Shown one piece after another: positions 8,625 through 19,690 of a DNA stretch of 22,733 bases. The notes beneath the pieces were generated by a model. That model was not told the DNA's origin. It worked only from the letters and a program-made list of their open reading frames with translations, and searched no databases. Origin of the DNA: Gnetum montanum (taxonomy: Eukaryota > Streptophyta > Gnetopsida > Gnetales > Gnetaceae); NCBI GenBank assembly GCA_015680685.1, contig MNCI01009150.1, positions 177,295-200,027 of the forward strand, read 5' to 3'. Each line of letters begins with the position of its first letter. The stretch's first letter is position 1. Made by a program: the position numbers and the translations under genes.

Positions 8625-11551
8625 CTATGGCTTTAGATATGAATAATTGACCGAATTGGCCAGCTCATTCCCATCCATGTCAGCTATTCTGAATGCTCCA
8701 TTGCCATAATATCTAATGACAAGGAAGGGCCCTTCCTAGTTGGTTAAGAATTTAACCACATGTTCATAGACAACCTTGAGGACAAGCTCCTCCTCCTTGA
8801 TCTTGCACATGATCAGTTTATGATGATGTTATCTTGTTTTTCCTTTCTTTATAGTGCTTGATGTGAGAAAGTGCTTGCATATGCTACTCCTCCATCGAAT
8901 CTAGCATTGTTGACCACAAATCCTTACTCTATTCATCATTCATGAAGTCAATCAAGGCTACTCGGAATGATGATACCTACAATTCAAGAGGTAAAACAGC
9001 TTTAGAACCATAAACAAGGCTATAGGGTTCATGCCATTTATCATGAGATAGGTTGTTCTATATGCCCATAATGAGCCACTCATGCCACTCTCACTTGCTA
9101 TTATTGAGCATCTTCTTGAATAAGTTGATGATGGCCTTGTTGCTCACTTCTATTTATCCATTGGCTTGAGGGTAGTAAGGTGACAAGAAAGAATTCTTAA
9201 TGCATAGGTTGTGATAAAAATCCTTGGTTTCTTAGCTATTGAATTAAGATCCATTTTCTATAACTATGGTCATGGGTATGCCAAAATGAGCTACAAATGT
9301 TATCTATGATAAACTTGCAAACTTCTTCAGATGTGGTCTTTCTTAGGGAAATAGCTTCAACCCACTTGGTAAAATATACGGTTTCAATGATGATGAAGCT
9401 ATGCCCTATGGTAGATTTAGGCATCATGGGTCCAATGATATCCAACCCCCATCATTGAAATAGCCATGTTATCTGGGTCATATGCAACTCAGTTGGTGAT
9501 ACATGTATTAAGTTGCTATATCATTGGCATCTATTGCATCACTTAACCTTTTGCAAGCAATCATTTTTCATATGGAGTAAATAGTAGCCTAACCATCTAA
9601 TCTTAGTGGCCATGGCTCTAGGTCCTATATGTCCACCACAAACACCCTCATAAACCTCCTCTAGGACTATTCTAGCTTTGGTTTTGCCTAAGCACTTTAG
9701 AAGTATGCCATCATAGGACTGTTAACATAATCTGTTATCACCTACATTGACATACTTCTTCAACTACTTGTGTATGACATCCTTCTAAGTAGTTAGGCCC
9801 TATGAGAATTCACCGTGCATAAGGAAAAATTTCATATTGTCATACCACTCCTTGGAAGGAGTGGCATGAAAAACAACCATAAAGGTATCCTCAATGTTTT
9901 TTGTGATGGAAGTAGCATAGTCCATAGTTAAGGTGATAAACTTGCTAAACACATTTGTTGCCACACTAAGGGCTAATGTTGCAATTGCATCAGCTATGGC
10001 ATTTTTTTTTTGAGGTATGTGTTGGATATCAACATCTATGAATTATTGTAGTAATTACTTTCCTAGGTCATAGTAAGGTTGTAAGTGCTTAGCTTTTCAT
10101 GCATAGACTTTAGTTACTTGGTTAACCACAAGTTTTGAATCACCTTTGATGGCTAGGTAACTAATCCCTAAGTCACAAGATACCGTCATCCCTCTAATCA
10201 AACTCTCATATTCTGCTATGTTTTTGGTACATAGGAAACCAAAACAATAGGCAAGGGTTGGATTTCACCAAATGGAAATGTTATGATGGCAACAACACTA
10301 GCCCCATGCGCAATTGAATATCAATCGAAGTTCATGACCACTTCATAATTCTTGGGCACTTGGCTAACTATGTTAATGTGTTTGTTAGGGAACTTAGGAT
10401 CTATGGCTGCCTAGTCATCAACTAGTGAAACTATTAGCTATACAGCCATCACTTTACCTTTTGTTAAGAATTGAGAGATGTAATGAAGGTCAAACTCTGT
10501 AGTTATGGCTTTCCATTAGGCTATATGACTACTTTCATAGATATTGGTCATTATTTCTCTGACTATGTTGTCCTTGCAAATTATGTTGACTTAGCTTCTA
10601 AAGAGGTAGTGTCTTCATTTCTTGAAAGAGAATACTAGTGCTAGACTATGCTTCTCCACTTTAGTGTATCAGGTCTCATGGGCTACTAATGCATGGCTAA
10701 GATAGTATATAGGAATTTTTTCTCTATCATCAAATTTCTAAAAGAGTATAGAGGTAATGGATGTATTATAAATGGTGAGATAAATGTAAAATGGTTTACC
10801 CTCTTATAGAAGATAGACTGTAGGTAGCTGTGTTAATTCTTGCTTAATATTTTCAAAGGCTTCTGGGCATTGAGCTATCCACTCATAGTGAACTCCTTTC
10901 TTAAGCAAGTGATGCATGGGTTGTAGCTTATTTGTAAGCCTAGCAATAAACCTAAAAATAAACTATATTCTACCTTGTAATTCCTAAAGGTCTTTAAGGT
11001 TGGTAGGTGTTGCCAATTTGGATACAGCCTTAACCTTATCAGGATCTATGTGTGTCCTTGCCTCAGAGACTACAAATAAAAGCATCTTACTAGTCTTGAC
11101 ACTAAAGACATACTTCTTAGGATTAAGCCTAAGCTCATATTTGAGGCATTATTTAAGCACAAGATCTAGGTCATTGGCTATTTTATACTTCACAACTATG
11201 TCATCTACATAATCATTAAGCAAACCTAACATGTAATCACTGAAGATATAGGTCATGGCTCTTTGGTATGTCACTTCATTATTCTTAAGGCCAAATGACA
11301 TTATGGTATAACAAAAAGTACCCCATGGGATCATAAAGGTTGTGCTAAGTTGGTACTTTGGCTTGATCCGAATTTGGTTATATCCTAAAAATCTATCCAT
11401 AAAGGACAACAAGGCTTGTCTAGCTATAGTATTAATAAGTTGATCAATACTAGGCAAAGGAAAGTCATCCTTGATGGTGACTTTATTTAGGTATTAAAAA
11501 TCAATGTAGATATGGATACTTCCATTTTTCTTAAGGACTACCACTATGTTG
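8625..11551 (-). pseudogene. Element B2 pol: RT, two RNases H, integrase, broken
   Basis: This is a polymerase relic read right to left, with N-terminal protease and early RT missing because LTR C is inserted at 11552. RT begins at the VVVLKKNGS motif (about 11545). It keeps MDRFLGYNQI, TPWGTF-like and FGLKN motifs and the catalytic YVDD at 11211-11200. Thumb/connection follows (ELQGR, HHLLKKGVHYEW, about 10990-10880), then a first RNase H (about 10720-10560). A second, plant-type RNase H lies at about 10340-10060, with NFD, AEYE and GDS motifs. Integrase follows: LDIIGP near 9433 with YFTKWVEA, VIENG at 9267-9250, PYYPQANG with the final Glu near 9160, and a C-terminal part ending near 8630 (shared with 21755-22070). 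Two RNases H in this order are typical of the Tat lineage. Many stops and frameshifts make it inactive. Confidence 0.88.
11547..11551. other. Putative target-site copy at LTR C
   Basis: TGTTG immediately precedes the LTR C edge, inside the B2 RT frame. If C inserted here by integrase, the same five bases should follow its other end. That end is not found in the window. Confidence 0.3.
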
Positions 11552-12197
11552 TGTAGTGACCAAAAACGTCAATGATTGGAATGGAACATCAAGAGGTTTG
11601 CAAGTGCACAACTTTAACCCCACATCCATGTGAGGGCTTGTTGGAGGCAAAGATGGAATTCCTAGAATAGTCTTGTCGATCTTATATAGACTTACAAAAT
11701 GCAATGTCAAATGATGCTAAGTGTTAAGCAATGTTCGCAGTTTTAATAGGGGTGAGCATAGTCAATGTTTTTAGTGCAAAAAAAAAGGTGTCAACATGTG
11801 GTAGTGTGTGAAAACAACCAAAAATATAACTAAAATGCCAAAATGTAAGTAAAAATGTTGAAAATGCATAAGGAGAGAGCGAGAGAGAAAGTAGCACCAC
11901 CCCAAATGTGATTGAGCATAGTTAACTTTAGAAGGGTTGAGAAAGTACATGGTGTACAATAGTCATAATGGATAGCATAGTCATAGTCTCAGGGATGTCT
12001 GGCTACAAAGGCTGATGTTCGACCATGGTGTCCATAACTGCTAGGTTGGCCACCACAGTGTGCAGTGGACTATGGTGGCCTATAGTGTCCTGTGGTGAGC
12101 TACTATGATGTGTGATTGCCTTACCTTGCCAAAAATGCCAAATGCCAAGAATGCCAACCTTCAAATTTACCAACCCATAAAATGTTAAGAGCTAGGG

Positions 12198-12205
12198 TAT
12201 TTATA
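12198..12205 (-). promoter_or_regulatory. TATA box of LTR C
   Basis: The minus strand reads TATAAATA within CCTATAAATACCC. CCATGTGGCAG at 12240-12250 looks like a decayed form of the ACACGTGGC G-box found in LTR D at the matching distance. Confidence 0.65.
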
Positions 12206-12597
12206 GGCCTAGGATTAGCACGAAATGTAGATCAGCTACCATGTGGCAGTGGGTCGATTGGGACTACACTGCACCTAATTATGCTTTCCACTGAGGTAAG
12301 CAATGTTGTGCTCTGCTATGCTCTAACAAACTCTACAAAATTTGAAGACTATGTCTATGCTATCAACTACATGTTCATGTGCCAAAAAGTTTGCAATGTA
12401 CCTAAAAAATGCAACTTTGAGAATATGCTCCAGGACTATGCTATCCACTATCTCAAGCAAGGTTGAGCATAGTGACAATTTGGGGCCAAAAAGGGGTACA
12501 AAAAAGATCAATTTTTGCTAACTATGTTTGATAGAGGTGTGTTGGAACTAAGTTGAATGTCAATGCTATGTTATGGAGGCCTTTAGAGGCTATTCTA

Positions 12598-13165
12598 ACT
12601 GACTACGCTCAAGTATGCTCTAGACTAGGGGATAGCATAGTCTAAAATTTAGAAAACTTTTGCCAAAAAGTGGCTTTGTGCTGACTACACTCTCCATAGG
12701 AGGCTAATTACACTTTCAACTAGGGTCAAGTGTAGTCCATATACTTGAAAATGTTTTGTAAAATATAGCTTCTAATTGACTACTTTGGACTACACTCTAG
12801 GACAATGGAGAGTGTAGTCTCAACACTTAGAAAATTTCTGCAAAACTAAGTCTTCCATGCTAACTACACTTAACTACACTCTAGAAAAGTGGAGAGCATA
12901 GTCTTAACACTTAGAAAAATATACATTTGTTGGCTTGACACTTAGAAAAATTTGCAAACTAGCCTTTTTTGTTGACTATGCTCTCTACTGAGCTGACTAC
13001 ACTCTGGGCTAGTTGAGAGCATAGTTCCAACACTTAGAATAAATTTGTAGCTTCTTACTTCATGATGAAACTTAGGCAAAATTGCAAAACAAAATTTCTT
13101 TTGAATCTGACTACGCTCTCCACTGAGTTGACTATGCTTTGGTGTAGTGGAGAGCATAGTCCCAA
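12598..13165. repeat. Palindrome array in LTR C U3 (about 110 bp units)
   Basis: Five or more units occur, each with GACTACGCTCTCCACT on the left and AGTGGAGAGCATAGTC on the right, usually followed by CAACACTTAGAAAA. The best pair is 13109-13124 with 13146-13161, 16-base arms with one mismatch at a CG/CA site. Others lie near 12600-12645, 12690-12740, 12783-12822, 12860-12904 and 12972-13030. Confidence 0.8.
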
Positions 13166-13232
13166 CACTTCGAAAAAATTTCCTCATGTTGACACTTAGA
13201 CAAATTTATAGTTAAGACTTCATAGAACAAAT

Positions 13233-13314
13233 TTGGTGGTGTTTCATTGGCCCTTCTTTGTTGACACTTGGAGTGGCCTGAGAGACATTGATAAAGAACT
13301 CCAAAACACCACAA
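13233..13314. repeat. Imperfect inverted repeat across LTR/polypurine edge, C
   Basis: TTGGTGGTGTTT and AAAACACCACAA enclose the LTR end, polypurine tract and about 50 more bases. It is homologous to 20351-20435. Confidence 0.7.
13247..13263 (-). promoter_or_regulatory. Polypurine tract of element C
   Basis: The minus strand reads CAACAAAGAAGGGCCAA directly before the LTR start TGAAACACC. It matches the D tract with one substitution. Confidence 0.7.
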
Positions 13315-14200
13315 TAGGCTTGGCACCAACATCACTCTTTAGTACTTGATCAGATGTCACTACACCATGCTCAAGAGTGCTATGGATGGTGGTATGCTAT
13401 GAAGTAAAAGGTGTAGGTCATACGTAGGGGATAAAAGGAAAGGTGAAGTGTAAATAAGGTTTCATGATGTAGGATGCAACATTGGCACAGCTGATGATGA
13501 CTATGGCACCAGGGTGGCTTACCTCTGAGAAATGTTGACCTCTCGTCAGAGTTCTTATGAGAGAGTCAAGGTGGATTTAGGGCCTGATCGGTTGCAAAAT
13601 TGCAGCTCTACTGATTTTCTTGGGGACATGCCTTTTCCCCTTTTCTCTCTTTTCTTTTTTATTTTTCTTTTTTCTTTTGCTTTTTAGCTATAGGGTGAAC
13701 CTACTTTGGATTCTACACATTGCTAAATGCTAATTGTAGGGTGCTTTCCATCAAGTGAACTATGTGCCATTGGATGGGCTTTATTTTGATGCTCGTGAAA
13801 CTGCATTGCATCTATAGGATAGGTGTTTTCTCCCTAGGATGACTTTTGTTACATCTACCTAGGCTTTCACAAGCTGATAGAGGCTCCCCACAAGACAAGT
13901 TATGTTATGTCTACCTTAGGTTTTATGGTTTGTAATGCGATATGTGAAGAAGGTGTCATGTGGTCACATCTTGTGAGCATCAAGGGATTGCAATCTTGGC
14001 TATGCAGGGAATGAGAGATTATTAGAATGTGAGAGTATATGTGGGTAGGTTATAAAAAATAGGAGGGAATGTGCACTCTTGACCACCTCAAATAGTCCAA
14101 TCATGCACATCTGAGCACTATGATGACTTGTCGCTATAATGAGATGGGTCTTTGCATGACCATCTTAGGCCTTTATCCTACAAGCACAACTCTAAGGATA
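13264..14200 (-). pseudogene. Possible extra 3' reading frame of element C, broken
   Basis: This region lies between the minisatellite and the polypurine tract. On the minus strand a Lys-rich stretch (plus-strand pyrimidine tract 13627-13688) is followed near 13390-13320 by EHGVVTSDQVLKSD. At the same place in D stands EHGTMMSGQVAKDR. The DNA of the two also aligns but with many changes, so keeping EHG, S-x-QV and K suggests past selection on a protein. Upstream, near 14180, TTGTGCTTGTAG followed by G looks like a 3' splice site and has a counterpart in D near 21170. Stops occur in every frame. I do not recognise the product. Env-like genes are known in this position in some plant Ty3 elements, but no membrane segment or signal peptide is visible. 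Confidence 0.35.
13627..13688. repeat. Pyrimidine tract
   Basis: A CT-rich run on the plus strand (CTTTTCCCCTTTTCTC...), purine-rich on the element strand, where it reads mostly as Lys codons. Confidence 0.75.
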
Positions 14201-14599
14201 TAAGAAAAATACCAAAACATGAAATGCAAATAAAATGCCAAGGGAAATGATGTTGTGAATGTTCTAGAGGCTACACTAGTTACAAATGTTTAGAAAACTA
14301 GAAAAAAAGCTTGGGGAAATGATGCTACAAATGCTCCAAAGGTTGAAGTGATAGCAAGAGGTCAAAAAAATAGCAAAATAACAAAAGCCATGATGATGCA
14401 AGTGATCCAAAGGTCAAACCAATAGTAAGAGCTTAAAAAACCAACAAAATGATGGGGGGCCATAATGCTGCTAGTGCTTCCAAGGTCAGACCAATTGTAG
14501 GTGCTTCATTCTAGGATTGCAAGATTCCCTCTTGCATGGTGTAGAAAAATGGAGGAGGGGGGAGTTAGAATTATGCTCACTCGCTTACTTATAGACCTA
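14201..14599 (-). other. Untranslated 3' region of element C, no gene seen
   Basis: AT-rich sequence with a loose repeat near 14240-14500: phrases such as GATGATGCAAGTGATCCAAAGGTCAAACCAATAG recur about every 75 bases in varied form. No open frame of note and no motif. Confidence 0.5.
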
Positions 14600-15145
14600 T
14601 GCATGACTAACTATGAATCCAATTTAAGGTCTTGGTAGGCCAAGGCTTTGCTAGTTTAAGGTCCTAGTAGACCATGAACCTAATTTAATGTCCTAGAAAA
14701 TCATGGTGTGCTAGTTTATAGTCCTAGTAGACTATTGTATGCCAGTTTAACATCATGGCAGATGAATTTTGTGCTAGTTTAACATCATAGCATATGAGCT
14801 ATACCAGTTTATAGTCATGGTAGATGAATGTTGTGCCAATTTAATGTTATAGAAAATGCATGTTGTGCCATTTTAATGTCATGGTAGATGTGTTGTTATG
14901 TTAATTTAACCTCATGACCCAAGGACAAATGTTATGCCAGTTTAACATCATGGCAGATGTGTTGTTATGTTAGTTTAACATCATGACCCAAGGATGAATC
15001 CTATGCCAATTTAACATCATGGTGGACATGAGGTGTGGATGCTAGTTTAATGTTATAATGGACAAACTATGCTAGTTTAACATCATACCAAATAAATGCT
15101 TACCTTATGCTATTTTAACATCATAGCAAATGGATGCTTACCATG
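14600..15145. repeat. 35-40 bp minisatellite, 3' region of element C
   Basis: About fourteen degenerate units of the type GCCAGTTTAACATCATGGCAGATG occur. The first ones near 14620-14730 read CTAGTTTATAGTCCTAGTAGACTA, which contains TAGTC...GACTA inverted arms like the D array. The array sits just downstream of the integrase end on the element strand, as in B2 and D. Confidence 0.85.
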
Positions 15146-15179
15146 TTGAATCAATGTGCAATGCTACATGCTAGGCATA

Positions 15180-17757
15180 ATACGACTTTAGATATGAATG
15201 GTTCATTAGATTGGAAAATTCATTGCCATCTTAATCAATAAGCTTGAACACTCCATTTTCATAGGCCTTAATGACCAAGAAAGGCCCTTCCCAATTGGCT
15301 ACGAATTTATTTGTGAGTTTGTGAATGATCTTGAGGACTAGGTCCGCTCTCTTAATCGACTGCTAGTGCTAGTTATGATCATGCTTTTACCATTACTTTT
15401 TTTGGTATCATTTAATACAATCAAGCATTTGCATATGCTTCTCCTCTATTTGTGTAGGTCTATGGTCCTCAACTCATTATTTTGAGCTTCATCAATGAAG
15501 TTTGAGAGGATCACCTAGAGTGATGGAACCTACAATTGAAGGGGCAAAATTACTTCAAACCTGTAGAGAGGACTATAAGGCATCTTACCTATTATCGTTC
15601 GACATGTTGTGTGGTAGGCCCAATGTGTGTAGAATAGTTGCTTGTGCCATCACCATTTTTTGTTACTTAGTATCTTCTTCAAAATTTGACAATGACTTTG
15701 TTTATGGCCTCTGCTTGGCCATTTTCCTAAGGGTAGTATGGTGATGAAAAGGAATGTTTAATGCCAAAGTGCTCACAAAAGGCTCTTTTTTCAATACTAC
15801 TAAATTGTGGCCCGTTTTCTATTACTATGGTCATGGGTAAGCCGAAATGGATCACTATGTTATCAAGCAAAAATTTGCAAACTTGTTGTGATGTTGTCTT
15901 CCTAAGGTAAAGAGCCTCAACCCACTTGGTAAAATACTCAATTGAAGTTATGATAAAGCTATGACCCATGGAGGACTTAGGTGTGATGGGTCTAATGATG
16001 TATGATTCCCAATGTTGTAATGGCCATGTGATTTATGTTGTGTGTAGTTCAATTGAAGGCACATGCATTAGATTGCCATGTCATTGACACATGTTGCATA
16101 TTTTGACCTTTGATATGCAATCATGCTCCATGTAAGGCTAATAATAGCCTAATCATCTAATTTTCATAGCCATTACCCTAGGTACTATGTGACCTCTGCA
16201 TAGTCCCTCATGGACTTGCTTAATGATTGTTTGTGCTTCACTGTCACTTACACAGGCTAGCAGTATGTCATCGTAGGATCCACAACATAACATGTTATCA
16301 CCCATGATGATGTACTATTGTGAATGTCTACGCACTACATCTTTTTGGGTGCTAGTTAAATGTTGTGAAGGCCCACCCTATAGAAGGTACTTCTTAATGT
16401 CATCATACCATTTTCCTACATGGGTTGTGCTTACTATGGTTATGGATGCAATGTTAGTGATTTGCATGATAGGAATAGTGCAATCCACCATCGAGGTAGG
16501 AAATACATGGAACATGTTAGGTGTGATGCTAAGGGGTAATGTTGCTAATGCATTGACTATGGCATTTTCATTCTAAGAAATATGTTGGACATTAGTAGTT
16601 GCAAAGTGCTTAAGAAAGTGCGTTTACAGGTCATAATAAGGTTGTAAATGTTGGTCCTTACAAGAATAAACCCCTATCACCTAGTTATCCACTAATTGTG
16701 AGTCACCTTGGATTACTATGCATTGAATTCCTAGGTCACGTGCTACAAGGATACCTCGGAGGAGACCTTTGTACTCCACCACATTATTGGTGTAAGGGAA
16801 TGAAAAATGATATGTGAATGGTCAGATCCCCCTAGAGGGAAATTTGATAATGATAGCAATAGTAGTGCTACCTTTTTGAGAGGTTGAAGCTTCATTGAAA
16901 TGTAGGAGTGCCTCATAGATGTTGGGCACTTGGTTAATGCTATGGCCATGCTCATCTAGGAATTCTAGATTTATGATTGTCTAATTGTTCATGAGTTAAA
17001 CCGTGAGTTGTGCAACTATAGCTTGACCTTTTGTTGAGGCTTGTGGAATGTAAGGTAGGTCAAACTCTATGGTTATTGCTTTCAATCATGCAATACAACT
17101 ACTTTCATAGATGTTCGTTGTGATCACTCAGAGTATGTTATTCTTGCAAATGATATTAACTTAACTGTAGAAAAGGTAATATCTCCACTTCTTCAATGAG
17201 AAGACCAAGTTGAGGTAGTGCTTTTCTAAATCATTGTACTTCACTTCATGGGCTACTAATGCATGGCTTAAATAGTAAAATAGGACCTCTATGCCATCAT
17301 CTCGCTTTTGTCAAAATGGAAAAGCAATGGGTGTGTCAAAAGTGACAAGGTAGATGTAAAAAGGTTTATCTCCTTGGGGAGCATGAACCATAGGAAGTTG
17401 TGCCAACTCTTACTTAAGGTCATTAAATGCTTGTTGGAATTTAGTGTCCACTCAAAATGGGCTCCTTTCTTGAGTAGATGTTGCATTGGCTATAACTTAT
17501 TGGTTAACCACATGATAAACCTAAATATGAACTACAATCTACCTTGTAACCCTCATAGCTCCTTAACATTGGTCGAGGGTGCTAAGTTGGTTATGGCCTT
17601 CACCTTGTTGGGGTCTATGCATATTCTTGCTTCAAATACTACAAGGCCAAGCATCCAGCCCATTCTAATGCTAAAAACATACTTCTTGGTTTTCAACCTA
17701 AGATTTTGTTTTAAGAAACATTTAAGCACTATGTCTAGATCATTTACATGGTCATGA
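15180..17757 (-). pseudogene. Element C pol: RT end, RNases H, integrase, broken
   Basis: This is homologous to the B2 pol but truncated inside RT, just after where YVDD should be (NDLDIVLK at about 17750-17727). The thumb/connection follows (LTNKL, QHLLKKGAHFEW, about 17520-17440), then the first RNase H (about 17270-17100). The second RNase H with its GDSQL motif lies near 16720-16700. In integrase the first catalytic Asp position near 15990 reads Tyr in place of the LDIIGP Asp. GHSFI...YFTKWVEA is at 15969-15900, VIENGPQF at 15825-15802 and ENGQAEAINK near 15700. The C-terminal part reaches about 15180 (AQNNELRTIDL near 15465). Stops and frameshifts are frequent. To the right the homology ends abruptly at 17757. 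Confidence 0.85.
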
Positions 17758-17938
17758 TCTTTTGGTCATGAGCCTTAACTAGATGGTCGGGCCAGTCTAG
17801 TGGTGCCTATATAGATGCTATGTATTCGTTATAAGCCATAGCCTCAAGGTTTAGATAATGTGGGTCGATGCATTTCTTAATATCACCATGAGATCCTACA
17901 AGGACCAGAGGTGAGAGAAGTTCCTCATGCATAGCCAT
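17744..17938 (-). pseudogene. Unrecognised 64-codon frame with one stop, at a junction
   Basis: The minus strand from an ATG at 17938-17936 has an ordered, non-repetitive sequence: MAMHEELLSPLVLVGSHG near the start, then YLNLEAMAYNEYIAS. After one in-frame TAG (17809-17807) it goes on with PLDWPDHLVKAHDQK and ends at TAA 17746-17744. A good 3' splice-like site, TTGTTTTGTAG then G, lies at 17948-17959, nine bases before the ATG, with the frame open up to it. So it could be an exon end. The last few codons overlap the start of the C RT homology. I do not recognise the family; it could be a captured host exon or a part of a retroelement protein missing from the other copies. Confidence 0.35.
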
Positions 17939-18977
17939 GTTGTATTCCTACAAAACAAGCCAACAAAAAATTAAGTGACACTTGTCTTAACCAAATTAAT
18001 ATGCATAAATTAATGAAAATCAATGCAATGAAACTTTTCCTAAGTATGCATAAGGGCTATAAAGAAGGGTAAGCATGTGCATGCAGATTTAGGCTTCAGT
18101 ATGCCATGAGTACTAATTTTAGGTCTTAGTAGACTGTTCATGCTAGTTTTGGGTCTTAGTAGATTTTAGAAGCATTAGATGTGTCATTCTAAAGAAGGCT
18201 AGCCATGCTTAGAAAGTGAAATTCGTTTAAGCATTCACTGGGTAATGAAAAGTTGAAAATTTAAGCTAAGTATGGGTAACTACGCTCTCATCCAAAGGCT
18301 GAAAATTTTGGCTAAGTGTGAAGCATAATCCTAGGTTGGTGGGTCATTAAATCATCCTAGGAGGGTATACAAGTGCATTTTATCAAGAGTAAGTTGTCAT
18401 TTTCAAACTTTTAAATGCAACATCCAAAGCATAGTCTTATCATCGTTATTGTTTCATGCTACCAGTGAAGAGCATAGTTGAAGCAAGATGATGTAATGAA
18501 GTGGATGCCTACACCTAGGATTGGCAAACATGGATGAGGGGGAATGAGCACTGGGCTACCTATTGTAGGAACATGTGGAGGAAAGGAGGTCCTCAACATT
18601 TGCCAAGTACCCCAACTACACTCCCCTTTTGCCATTTTTCTTTTTCTTCCTTTTAGTCATTTTGACAATGGGGATTTGGGCCTTGGGAACATAGTTGGTG
18701 GTGTTCCCTACAATGGTAGGGGATGCCACTGTTGTGGGTTGATTCAACTACTATAGCTCATAATGATGTGCACAGTTAGAGGGTTTTGGACGATGAGGGT
18801 TTTGGGATTTCATGCATGGGATTTTTTGCTAGAAAATAGGGATGTTTTGTCAATGGCCAAAAGCAAACTATCATGGGGCAAGGAGCATGGCAAGGGTTTT
18901 TCCTGCATTTCCCTCTTCCGCCTTTTTTTTGGAAAAAAATTTTGGCTCTACAGCATAGGTAGGAGTGAAGTAGGGGT
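17758..18977. mobile_element. Rearranged retroelement remnant E
   Basis: This region separates the truncated C pol from LTR D. It has two or three units of the minisatellite (18100-18180: CTAGTTTTGGGTCTTAGTAGAC) and C-like LTR motifs (ACTACGCTCTC near 18284, AGAGCATAGTTG near 18470). On the minus strand a Lys-rich frame (18660-18610, KMTKRKKKKNGKRGV) is seen. The order does not match that of C or D, so it is a scrambled piece of one or more older elements. From about 18770 to 18977 nothing is recognisable. LTR D is inserted at its right edge. Confidence 0.45.
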
Positions 18978-19149
18978 TGTGCCGACCGAAATCGTCGGTG
19001 CGAGGCTGGAACGTTACGGGCACCGAAAGATCCGCGGACAAGCACAGTCGACCCTGCCTCTGCTTGAGGATGAGCTGGAGTGAATGAAGGCAGAGTGCCT
19101 TGGATGGTCCGCACGCGGATCAAACAAGGACTTCCCCGAGTGCCACCGA

Positions 19150-19395
19150 GGTGTTATACGCTGGGTTATGTGTATAACAGAGTGTAAACAGCAAAATAGG
19201 CGCAGACAGCGTAAACGTAGAGGGGCGTAAACAACGTCGAGCGTGAACAGCGTAAACAGAGATAAGCCCGGCGTAAGCGTATACAGGCGTAAACAACGTA
19301 AACAAGTACGAAGGGCGTAAACAGATGCCAACGACGTAAACAGTGAGCATACATGTACGCAGATGGAGCATAAACATAAGCAAGCGTAAATGAAG
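19150..19395. repeat. GCGTAAACA direct-repeat array in LTR D
   Basis: About a dozen copies of (G/A)(G/A)CGTAAACA, all in the same direction, with spacers of 3-20 bases. They lie on the transcribed side of the TATA box. On the opposite strand they read TGTTTACGC. The B1 leader carries a similar one-direction array (AGCGTAACA), though outside the LTR. Confidence 0.85.
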
Positions 19396-19690
19396 CGTGG
19401 GCCAAATTTATGTAAAACTGTAAAAGAACTTACAATAAGCGTTAACAGTAGATTATAGAGTTAAAATGTTGTGCACCGGTCTAACGCAGTTGTGTAGGGA
19501 CACAAGGTAGACGTAAAGCCCCGGTGGACGGAGGGATGCAGCCGGCTGACACAGTAGGCGGGGTGCAGACTGTGCTTAGCGTGCAGGACTTCCAACGTAA
19601 GCGTAAGCGTAAGGGTGATTTCTGTAGCGTAATTGCTCTGGGTCTGCTCTGGTAAGTTTTTGCGGACCTCGTAAATGTGGAAAACTGGGC

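Larger units (their letters stand above)
11552..13246 (-). mobile_element. 3' LTR of element C (1695 bp)
   Basis: The left end (TGTAGTGACCAAAAACGTC) aligns with LTR A and directly abuts the B2 RT coding relic, with no primer-binding site between. The right end (GGTGGTGTTTCA) is followed by the polypurine tract. This flanking shows a 3' LTR. TATA is at 12205-12198, R/U5 is about 650 bases and U3 about 1040. CG is largely replaced by TG/CA. U3 contains palindromes spaced at about 110 bp (12598-13165). Confidence 0.8.

Noticed and set aside
12116-12466. Plus-strand frame of 116 codons
   Set aside because: It covers the TATA region of LTR C on the antisense strand; no family resemblance.
14600-15145. 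CRISPR-like array
   Set aside because: Repeats are degenerate and contiguous with no unique spacers, and the context is a plant retroelement.
17308-17757. Plus-strand frame of 149 codons
   Set aside because: It is antisense to the RT/RNase H relic of element C, whose minus-strand motifs are clear.
19014-19405. Overlapping minus-strand frames rich in Tyr, Leu, Arg and Phe
   Set aside because: They are translations of the GCGTAAACA repeat array; the periodic residues reflect the DNA repeat, not a protein.
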